From positions 1 through 64,000 of the forward strand of contig JANCIK010000009.1 in NCBI GenBank assembly GCA_028532985.1: a stretch of 64,000 bases of DNA. Reading direction: 5' to 3'. Below are positions 1 through 10,299 of this stretch, one piece after another. This DNA comes from Stropharia rugosoannulata. Taxonomy: Eukaryota; Basidiomycota; Agaricomycetes; Agaricales; Strophariaceae. Below the pieces are notes generated by a model. That model saw nothing but the letters and a program-made list of their open reading frames with translations. It made no database searches and was not told the origin of the DNA. Both the position numbers and the translations under genes were made by a program. Position 1 is the stretch's first letter; every line of letters begins with the position of its first letter.

Positions 1-89
1 TAAACCCTAAACCCTAAACCCTAAACCCTAAACCCTAAACCCTAAACCCTAAACCCTAAACCCTAAACCCTAAACCCTAAACCCTAAAC
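1..89. repeat. Telomeric repeat array, CCCTAAA unit
   Basis: Perfect tandem copies of the 7-bp unit CCCTAAA (TTTAGGG on the other strand), about 12.7 units, starting at the first base and ending where the sequence turns to a T-rich stretch. The C-rich strand reads inward, as expected for a left chromosome end. The 7-bp unit is the plant-type telomere repeat; most studied fungi have TTAGGG. Confidence 0.97.
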
Positions 90-3000
90 CATCAAGTTAT
101 TTTATTTTATTTTTGTGGACTATGCAGTCCTCCCATTCTTAAGCATCCATGGATGTACATATACTTAGAGGGAGAGTTGGCGACATACATGCATGCATCG
201 CGCATTAGCGTCGCGTCCCCCGTGGTCAAGCCAAAATTGGCTCCTATGTCTACCTGACCATGTGGCTTTGCGTCTCGAGCTTCACCGCTTCGCTCATTGT
301 TTTAGGCCTACGATTTTTCCCGCCCTCAAATGTACTGTACCAGCTCTGGTTCACAAAGTTGTGCACGTTACGGCCTATATGTATGTCTTTTCGAACCCCG
401 AATTTGTCTTCTCCGTACTCTCTCTAAGTGATAAACTTGTGTACTCTGTTTATGTGAAATTCTTGCATATAATATGTGGGCTTTCCTCGTTTTGAACCTC
501 TCAGGCATCGCATTCGCGAGATACAAATTCTACGTTGAGAGCGTGCGCCTCGGGGACACAGCGTCACTATCTATTTTTGAAGCACTCGGCCCGCCTCCCG
601 CGCAACAAAAATATGCAGCCACGTTTCATCGTTGCTGCCTCCTACTTACAAGTTGCCTACAATACCTCCAGGACCTGTCGACGACTTGCACTTACTTATC
701 TTGGTTGTGCCTTTGGACCATGGAATCTCGCAACAATAAGACATAGGTACTGTGCCAAAGGGGATGAGCGGAACTAGACCTGCTCAATACTCACGACGTA
801 TCTTCCGAGGACGAAGATTACATTGCAAGACTGTAAACAAGAACGGGTGTAGCTGTGGTAGAAGTGGAGAAGGGGCACAGGAAGGATTGGTTGGGATGAG
901 GTTTTGCGACACATATGGAATGGACAGAATGCTACGTACGTGTTCGTGTTGTCTTCCTATGCGGTAGCACAAGTTTACGGTCTTCGTACAGCTTTCCTTT
1001 GCCAGTTTCACTGGCGTCTTCTGCGACGCGTCTCCACGTTTGCATCCCCAGGTGGGTACTCCGGTGCTCGTACCTCGCCCGCCTCGGAGCGTGTTTTTGC
1101 TTACATTGTTCCATTTTGCCCTCGCCGCCCTTTCTGTTTTCTGTTTGTGCAGGTCTGTGCTACTGGATCCTGGGCTAGTCTGAATATGACCTCCCCTCGA
1201 CGGCGCGACGCGTCCAACGTCTGGCCAGACTCTCCGCCACGTACGCGTCCCCTCCTCGAGATCGCAGAGTCAGCCCGTGGGCGGACAGTTACACAGTAGC
1301 TTGATTTCACCGGGCGTCGTTATCTATTTTTGGCGCGGGCGGGCAATGCCGGTCGGATCCTGCACAGCCACGTACGTCTTTTTCTGTCGCTGACTCCCTC
1401 ATCGTGCTCGTTCTTTCGAACTATGGACACCTGCGACACTAGAATGTACACACCGCGATGGGTACGCAGAACCCAGCCTACTCAAAACGCGTATTGCGGG
1501 GACGAGGATTACAAGACAGCCAATATGACCTGTTCGCGTGGAGCAGGAGGAGAGGGGAGACCAGAATGACTGGATGGGATGCTCGCGTGACGTGATGGCG
1601 TTCCCGAGCTAGCTGGTCTTTGGGTGATGGAGATGGACGGGACGAGGTGGTGGCACGTGTCAATTTTGGGCTGCTGCCGTTCTTTGCTATCTTTTGCCCG
1701 ACTGACTGCTGTGTACTCATTAGGGTCTACTACGCGTGAGCTGGTCTGCTTACCGCTCGCAAGGTACGCATCTCGCCCCCTTCGGCGCGTGTTTATGCAT
1801 GCTTTTTTCGACTAGCTCGCTGCCCCCGCTGCCCTTTGCTTGTCTAGCTTTGTTTTACTCATGGGCTAGTCTCGACGACCACTCTCTGCATGCATGGTCG
1901 CGTTAGTTGTGTTCAACGTCCCACGCCCCGCCCACCCGACACATGAAAGAGTCGTTCCGTGCACCTATAGTGGGTCAATACCCCTGGCCGCTGCATGACT
2001 CGGCCTCGCATTGGTTACATTTGCATCCCCCCCTTTTTTGGAGGTGCTCTACCTGATCAGGTCCCGGTCCCGGTCCTACTCGAGTACTCAGGTATGCGGA
2101 TGTATTATCTAGCGTATGCGCTCTTCCTTGCCTTCCCTTGGATGCACCTCGATGCGCCTTGCCTTCCCGCGATGTCCCTTGCCCAACTGCACGGTGGATC
2201 ACACGCTTTCCCGGAGCATCCGGCATATGTTACCCGTCCCGCTTCACCCCGCCTTCCATGTACATACATCCGTGTGTCTCGAGGTGGGGACGGACGGAGT
2301 GTACGTGAGGGGGATGGGGGATGGAGGGTGTGCGGTGGGCGCGGTTGGGCGCAAGAGCCGAACCCGTTCCCCCGGATCCGTTGTCACCCCAGCATCCTTG
2401 ACGCACCGGTCTCCACAAAGCTGACACGCCTCCCCGCGGCAATCTGCGTGCATTATACATCTCGCTTCATCCATTGTGTGTGCGTATGTACGCCTCCCCG
2501 TGCGCTTCGTTTACGCCTCTCCATCCTCCCGCCATTTCCATCTGTTGCATCGCGTCCCGTTTTATCACACCCCACGCGTCGCTTTCCATCACATCCCACA
2601 CGTCGAAGCATATGCCGTCCCGCGTTCCTGTGCATTGCATGGTCTTGCTACTCATGGGCTGGTCTTGCTAGTTGCATCCAATGTCTATCTCCGCAACATT
2701 CCCCGCCCTCCACCTCTCCTCAGCGGGAACCGATTTGGTCGTATAATAGCTTAATACCACTGGGGGCTGCGCCTCGTCTCCAGGTCTTAGTACTCCCCCA
2801 GCCGGTCGTGGTCTCATATATATCCCCGCCCGCGCCCATGTATCCCTGCCGTGTTCCTATGCCGGCCACGCTCCCGCGACACACATCCACCCTGCTCGCT
2901 CATGCGCCCGGTCCATCTCATCGGTCGTCCCTGTTTCGTTCTTAGTATCCCGACCCGCGCGTCTCATTGCAGTGGGCACCGCCCCATCCAACCTAACGGA

Positions 3001-3423
3001 GTGGGCCACGCACACAAGTTCTGCTAGCGTGCCATCCCGTCTGGTATGCGCATAGTGGTGCGACGAGGGGAGGGGAAAGGAAGGGGAGGGGACGGAGGCG
3101 CGGGATGGATGGGGGTGAGCGGTGCCGGTGAAAAAGGGAGGGCGCTGGAACTGTGGAGATGTGCGACCCTTGAGGTAGGGAGACGGGATATACTCGATGC
3201 CTATTTTAGCCCGCAAATCCGGCCTCGCTCGTACGTACCGTTTGCCGTCCCTTGCCAGGGCTCATGCTACGTGCGTACCCCATTTTGTCCCCATATGCGC
3301 ACCTGCGTCGCGTCGCGTCCAAAGTCCGGCTATCCTCGCGACGGGCACCACCCACCCGTGCCCGTGACCAGCCCACCTCATCCCTACCTTCTTGGAGTGT
3401 GCTATGCATATTCCTCATGCACA
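90..3423. other. Subtelomeric GC-rich sequence without convincing genes
   Basis: This stretch is GC-rich and gives many open frames, the longest 316 codons at 1995-2945, but their translations are rich in Pro, Arg, Ser and Cys, have no recognisable domain, and overlap on both strands, so I do not call genes. Parts from about 490 on are a diverged copy of 28970-30580, for example the words around TTTTTGAAGCACTCGG and CCTCCTACTTACAA. It ends at the inverted repeat of the KDZ element. Confidence 0.6.
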
Positions 3424-3518
3424 TAGTGTAGCTACATAGGACCGTACCATACGGTCCAGGGAACCACCCCAGTGTAGTTGTATGATACGGGTCAAGGGAA
3501 CTCCCTCGTTCCCTCAAG
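3424..3518 (+). repeat. Left terminal inverted repeat of the KDZ element
   Basis: Aligns without gaps to the reverse complement of 28531-28625, 86 of 95 positions identical by my count; five of the nine mismatches cluster near the outer end. Inside and just beyond it a shorter word recurs in direct orientation: CATACGGTCCAGGGAACC, GATACGGGTCAAGGGAAC and, past the repeat, GATACGAGTCCAGGGAGG. These are candidate transposase binding sites. Confidence 0.92.
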
Positions 3519-3823
3519 AACATGTCCTAAACGAGAAATCTACACTGTGCACGAGTGATACGAGTCCAGGGAGGCCCTTCCCAGTTAAAACATGGGGCCG
3601 ATAATATACCCCCTCACCACCTACGGCGGTCGGTTATACATTGGGGGCCGAGAATATCTTGCATACAACGGTTGGTTATCGGCGGACACCCATCCAACCA
3701 AATGAGTGCCTACGAAGTAGTCACATAACTAGCCGATGTACATGATATATAAAGTTAATAGTGAAACGAGCAGTAGTAACAGATATGATTGAGTTGCTAT
3801 GTAGCAAGGTCCAAGGTAACTTA
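3519..3823. other. Left subterminal region of the KDZ element
   Basis: Non-coding. It contains the third copy of the subterminal word (about 3560-3577) and several GCCGA words. A downstream terminator for the minus-strand gene that ends at 3824 would lie here, but I see no specific signal. Confidence 0.6.
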
Positions 3824-5755
3824 TTAATCATCTACATCCTCATCCATGTATACCTCTCTGCCCTCCGCCGAGCTCGTGTAATACAACTCCTCCGTCCCAT
3901 CGTAAACATCTTCTTGGTCTGAGTCGCGATTCTCCATGATAGACCCATACAAATCATCATCCTCTGGTGATACTAGATCTGCAAGAGGTACATAATCATA
4001 GAAATTTCGACCCCGTGGAGGGGCAGAGGTGGACGAAGTATGCAGCCGAATATCAACGCCGACACTAGTTTCGCCGAGTGGGGCATCCCAAGCAATGTCT
4101 ACGTCCATGGCTTCTTGAAGAGGCAGTCGAGATGCATGGGTTGATGCTTCGCCGACAGACTTTCGCCGTGGACTGTCGGCTTTCACCTGATCTGCATGGT
4201 CGTCCCCAATTTCTTCCTGCCCTTCCTGCTCGTCTTCATGGGTGACATATTCATTGTATGCACCAGGAGAGGGACGATCCCCATCATCGCTGTCATCATC
4301 ATCGTGAGGGAGGTACTTATCATATGCACTGGGTGATGGACGCTCGCTGTCTTCAATGATTTCATCGGCCTTATCATCTTGGCCTATGTACTCAGCATAC
4401 ATGCCAGGAGAAGGACGATTATCATCGTCACTCTCGCGAGTGTGGTGCTCATCATAAGCGTCCGGCGAAGGGCGCCTGTCATCAGCAGTGGCTTCGCCTT
4501 CGTCCCCACCATGATGAAGGTTTTCATCATATGCGCCGGGAGTGATGTACTGAAGATAGGCGCTCGGCGATGGGCGCTCGTTGTCGTCTTCACGAGTCAG
4601 ATATTGATCATAGGCGCTCGGCGATGGGCGCTCGCTATCATCTTTGTGTGTGACGTATGCGTCATAGGCACTGGGTGATGGGCAGTCATCGTCGTCTTCG
4701 TGAGTCAGATATTGGTCATAGGCGCTCGGCGATGGGCGCTGGCTATCATCTTTGCGCGTGACATATGCGTCATAGGCACTGGGCGATGGGCGGTCGTCGT
4801 CCTCTTCGCGAGTCAGATATTCGTCGTATGCACTCGGTGATGGTCGGTCTTCATCGTCTTGGCGAGCGATATATTCTTCGTATGCGCTCGGCGAAGGGCG
4901 GTCATCATCGTCATTGAACTCGGATTCTGGTGGGGGTAATATTGGATCACCATGAAGAGATGTAGGGGATGTAGGAATTTCAATGTCATCTTCTTCCGAA
5001 TCTGTATTCAATTCACGAAAGTTGGGATCTCAGCGAAGGGTGGGGTCTACATCAGGAATCAAAGTTTGACTGTTGGCGTTGGAAAATGTCGCAAGGCCGG
5101 AAGTAGATATTGATGCGTAGGCGGACCATTCTTTGTCAAAGCCTGAAGGGAGGGGATGGTGGTAATCTGAATGACTTCCCTCAGGATTGAGCGCCGATGG
5201 CCGAAGTGACATAATATCGGCGATCGTGAGTGAGTCAGTCCCAGGTCGGCTTAGAATTGCTTCTCGTACTTTGCCGGCTGCTGCAACGTACCGGGTGGCA
5301 AGATTTGCATCTGCGTTCGATGCTGCGACCATCCCATCGGCGAATTCAATTAGCTTTTCCACCCTGTCATATGCTTGATAGCAGATGGCTTTCAGTTTGA
5401 GGCAATTTTTGCAAGAGTCATCTGAGAGTCCCACTTTCACCTGTTCCTTGTAGCTCTCCGGCCCTGCTGGAAGGCTGTTTTTCTTGGTCCAGAGCCTTTG
5501 TGCTTCTAGAGTATCTCTGGCAATGTTCGGGGGCATTCTCGCTTTCCTGTGGACCTCCAAGCAATTTCTAATAATGCTGTCGTCCAGAAACATATATATC
5601 ATGTTGGCATCCCTCCACCAGTTGTGTGCATATTCCGAAACTACTCTATACTCCTCCTTGGGGTCGAGCGCCGAAGGGTATAACACAATCATTCGAAGAA
5701 GATCTTCGCCGAAGGAAAAATCACTTCTTTCATCGAAGGAAAACTGATGGGCCAA
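3824..5755 (-). pseudogene. KDZ accessory protein with PSPSAY tandem repeats, one in-frame TGA
   Basis: One frame is open from 5758 to 3824 except for a single TGA at 5030-5032, about 644 codons. The TGA follows a CGC codon and lies where CGA (Arg) would fit, so a C-to-T change is likely. The N-terminal part (about 240 aa) is a compact domain with the cysteine motif CKNCLKLKAIC (CX2CX6C). The C-terminal part holds 11 tandem acidic repeats of about 18 aa with the core RPSPSAYDEY followed by D/E-rich stretches, then an acidic tail. No ATG stands at the very start of the frame; the first in-frame ATG is at 5692, or an upstream exon supplies the start. Acidic, Ser/Pro/Tyr repeats suggest a disordered scaffold or activation region. 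No known family is recognised. The frame is dense in CGCCGA words. Confidence 0.7.
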
Positions 5756-5873
5756 TGATCACGTGATAATTGGCACCGGAATCCCCATACACAAGCTAGA
5801 TGCAAGGCCGATTTTCGACATGGAATATTTCTGCGTAACGTGATCTATATAATTTTTTGAACGCCGAAATATA

Positions 5874-8800
5874 TTAACGCACCACTTCATTACGCAAATA
5901 GCGCAACATTTGCTGTTTCTTCTCCTGCTGACCTTTGAAATTGGCTATGACAGGAATAATGGCACGAAAACGGGATTCAGCATAAGCAATAATTTCCTGC
6001 AAGTGTCAGCGTTGAGGGTGCGCAGTCAGAGACTGCTCGGTCGCTGGGTTGTAAATATGAACCACTTCGGTCATTTCTGCTGAGAGGGGGAAGTGATGGT
6101 AACAGGATAAGAAAGATAGCGATCACTAGTATGCAATTGTTCTACAAATACATTATTCACATGACATTATATCATTTATCGGCGAATCATAATCAGTGGA
6201 TGCATTCGAGAAGCTTTGATCGGCTTTGTCAGCCATTGAAAACCAGTCTCGGTGCTTTCTTTCGGCGTACCCTCGAGCGCCGAAACTCATATTGGCAAAC
6301 GCAGATATGGCATTTGCCCAGAACATTTGCCTGTGTAAGAAATACTTCACTGTCCATTGCATTTCATATCGAATGAATATGCATTCCTCTCTCCATCTAT
6401 CATGATTTGCTCTGGCTCGAAGCCAGTGAATCCTCTTGACTGTGAAGTAAATGAAATTGTCAATACTGAATCCAATAATAAAAAACACGGCATACATTCC
6501 AGGGCCGTGTTTTCATTTTCTACTTCTTCTTCATGGACACTTATACCCGCCATGATACGCCGACTGACGGAATGCCAAATCCAAGATAGTGTGAGTTTTG
6601 TTGACCCCCTTTGATTTGGTTGCAATATTGCTGTGCTGCACCGTACATCGGCCTTGGTGAGTTCTTTGTAAATGGCAAGCGCGTCATTCTCAGTAGCGCC
6701 GAGAACAATGAGACGGTCTCTTGTCCACGCATACATCTGACATAGGTGTGATATGCGGTGATTCAAGTCCACTATGATAGCTCTGGCTCGGGTCCTTACA
6801 CCTTTGCGAGGTGCAGTTCTGATTTGATCAGTGTACCTGAACGATTTCTCGGCGATCAGTTCACGAACTTGACAAAGATAGTGGTGCGCTCGTTTGCACC
6901 GCATGGCTAATTCAGCCTCCCTGTGCGTATCAGAGACATTATGATACGATGGTAGGAGCAATAGCATATGTTCTGGTGGAATATCGTCTTCATCGTCATT
7001 TAGCGTTACATTGGCGCTTGCCAATGCAGCTTGGCCTTCCTTCGTAGTTCGGTCAATCCTCACCGACCGTCGGAGGCGATCGAAAGGCAAGGTATTATTA
7101 CCACTTTCGTTGGGTGGAGCTGCGCTAGATGTGCTGCTTTCTGTGTCCAACGTATCCCAGCAGGAGAGATCCACCTGTGTGCTGCATGGAGTCGGTAAAT
7201 CTCGGCACTCGGCCGAAGTGAGCACAACAATGCCGAGTTGCTGTTGTACCTGTGCTAGTGCATTTAACTAAGTCAACAGTGATTCCCTAGCTTTTTGAAT
7301 GGATTCTAGTGAAGCATCATGTTTATCCTTAAGATATCGGCGAATGCTGAACCGAATGGAAAATCTGTGAATCCACTGCCGAGAAAATACACAATTAGGC
7401 GCACAAAGCAGATATATGTAAATGATTACTGACTGTTGCTCTTCCACTTTAAACGTTTGATCTAACCATAGCTCGACAGGTGTAGGGACATAGCTCGGTT
7501 CCCATTGAAAATCTTGTTCGTTACCCTTGTCGATTTGTGCTGCGTAGATGTCCATGGCCGGAAGATGAACTCGTCAGCGGAGCTCGGCGGTCTCAATCAT
7601 TTCGGTCCACTCGGCGATTGTGCTTGCAGGAACGCTGTGTGATAAATTTTGGAAATACTCCAATGCCTTTGAAAACTCTGATTTTGCGAAATGGTGTCGG
7701 CGAACAAGGGAGTCAACAATACCCAAGCATTTTTTATGGTTGCTATCATTGCAGTGGTCATCCAGTACTTCTACACGATGAGCTAATGTTGCGGTCCGAA
7801 CAGTCGGCGAAATTGAATTCAGTGTTGACCACATTGATTCCAGAATTTCCCCTGCTGTAATGCCTGCTCCAGGAATGAAGGATGTGGCATAACGGAAGAA
7901 GCATTCGTCTTTGTGCGCATGCACGTGGAATAAGCCGATGGCAGCATCAATGGTTAGAGAGGTTGGAAGTTTGTACCCTATATGGTCCCTGAGGTGTACG
8001 ATATATTGACAGGCAATGTCATAGATAAGAAGTAATCCTTGGTCAGGATCAACCTTTGTGGTCTCGAGAGCCTTGAGAAGCGCAAAATCAACGTTCTTTT
8101 GTTGTTCGCCCTTGAACATGTCTACCAGACTGTTTGGTGCATAGCATCCATGACGAGAGCAAGCAAAGGCTATTTTACCAGTTCGATCACAGGCTGATGA
8201 CGCCAATAATGCTGTCATTATGGCACGAAAAGAGTTCTCGCAAGGCGCTTTCTATGAAGCATCGAGAAAGATATCATAGTTTCGGCATTCGGCGTTCGAA
8301 GTAATTGTCGGTGGATGGCATTGCATTCCTTAGCGCCATCAAAGTCATCAACACAAAGCACTCACCGTATTCATTTCAATAGCCTTGTCCAAAAAGGCTT
8401 CATACTCAGAGTCTTTGGGATCCATGAGTCCACCTTCTGACAGCCAAATATCTGTTGCAGAACGATCATTGCAGACATGGTCGGCTTTGAAATTTCCGTC
8501 AACAACAAAGATTCGCCGATACACAAAACTGTAAGATGTACATACATATGTGTTATATATAATATTGTGCGAGCAAGTATGACAGGCGTCACTCACCTGT
8601 CTTGCGGTAGTTTAGCCTTCCAATCTCGGGGTAAGTTGACCCCAGGTGTTGGACAGGCTGGACAAAATATACACAACTCGCCCGCCGAGACTTGCATGGG
8701 GTTTGTGTCGTTGTGAGCAAAACCATTCCATTTGAGCTTTTTCAGCCAGCGCCAGATCCGAGTCATTCGGCGAAAGAGATTATAAACATTGGCCACCGCC

Positions 8801-10103
8801 GAAGGTGACATCGGCATAGTTATGCGGCGCAGTAGCATGAAGAATTAATATGCCGATGCCTTGAGCTCAAGGTTGCATAGCCTGTAGTGATCAAGTACTT
8901 GCGTTGTGAAGATGGTGCGCACTTTGACGAAGCTACCAGGCAACATCCTATGTGCAATAATGTCATATACCCTCTCATCAGTAGCACTACTGCGACATCC
9001 ACAAGAAACCAGAGCAAGACGATGAAGGCCATTGGTGTGAATGATGCGAACATAGGAATTCAACAAGACATCAGTTGTAGGAACAATACCATCGAGCTCC
9101 TCTTGACTGAGGTACCTTGGTAGCTCAGAAAGTTCGCTGTCCAGCTCGTCCTCATCAACAGCTGCATTTTCATCATTAAACCAGGAGGAAACTGCTTCAG
9201 TTTGTGATTCAGGGTTATCGCCAGGAATACCAGCGCCGACCGCCGATGCAAACGCGGGACCATACACTTCGTCGTCAATGTCAACATCAGCATTCATAGT
9301 GGATGTCGGTGCAGTGTATCTTTTGGACCTGAAGGTGTTGCTTGAACCAGACTCTTGGCAGGCTTCTTGTTCTGCTTCATCCTTCCTAAGTTGAAACACT
9401 TCCAACCTGGCAACCTGACTTTGCAGTTCGGCGCACATTCAAGGGTACTGTCTGTGTTTGACAAGCAAATAGCAACCCGCTTGCCATAAATCGGCCCTCT
9501 CGAAATAGGAGTTGTTCCATCGCTCAACGCGGTGAAAAGGATTTGACATATGAGTGTGACGAAGACAGCCACGGCAGACAAGGTCTGCATCAGTGCAATC
9601 TCGGCATTGCCACAACGCAATCCTGGAGGCCGGACAGGTAGGACAAGTGCGTGGCCCATTGCCCAATCCCTCACGTTCAAGAAGTGCCTCCAGGATGGGT
9701 TTAGCGTGCTTAACATACTCCTCCATGTAATCAGTGTTTTTCTTTTACAATGTTGGTTGATCAGTATACAGCGATCACGTTACACAGAGGAATATACCTT
9801 TTTCTGGGCCGAGGGCCGATATGAGTCGTCACCGCCGATGTCGTCTATAGTCATCTCGAAATCCGGAACACATTCAACAGTCACAGACTTTGGTTTTTCT
9901 TGTGATTGTGGTTGCGCAGGACGATCTGCTAGGCGCTCATGAACAGGATTTATCCTCGTTTCCACATCCTTTTCAACGCCGTTCAGATATACTGTTTTGT
10001 TTCAAATCAGTACCGTCGGCTGTAGGCTGGGATGGTCGATATTTTTTGCACTGCCTTTTCTCTGAGGCTTCTTCCTCTTTGCTTTCTCACCGGTTGAGTC
10101 CAT
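5874..10103 (-). CDS. KDZ (Kyakuja-Dileera-Zisupton) transposase with CxC2 cysteine cluster, multi-exon
   Basis: The gene starts at the ATG at 10103 (exon 10103-10014, intron 10013-9969, exon 9968-9798, then from about 9720) and ends at the TAA at 5874, in more than ten exons. The CxC2 cluster is encoded near 9650-9520: CPTC, CRDC, CRGC then LRHTH. Next come the typical block VHTNGLHRLALV, then the RNase H-fold core: FVVDGNFKADH (first Asp, near 8500), LLIYDIACQY (second Asp, near 8020), and the block with KDECFFRYATSF and AGEILESMWS (Glu, near 7850). The C-terminal helical region with VHWLRARANHDRW is near 6440. One in-frame TAG at 7268-7270 interrupts an otherwise continuous frame (SLLT before it, LNALAQVQQQ after); CAG to TAG would explain it. 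The enzyme should cut and paste the element at its inverted repeats. Family assignment is firm; individual introns and whether it is active are not. Confidence 0.9.
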
Positions 10104-10299
10104 AGTAGAATGTGATCTATAAGTGTACGCAAATACGTAGCTTTTTATATAAGTTGTACTTACACGTGTATGCAGCATGGCAGCCTGCATGCAAAAAATA
10201 AGTTCGGCGAACAATCAGAAACGAAGCTGTCAAGCCTCATGTCACAAGTCCTGCTCATTAAAAAAGCATGTAACATAATCCTGGTTATCGACCGCCATC

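Noticed and set aside
1995..2945. 316-codon open frame in the subtelomere
   Set aside because: Pro/Arg/Ser/Cys-rich translation, overlapping frames on the other strand, GC-rich repeat sequence, no domain or signal peptide.
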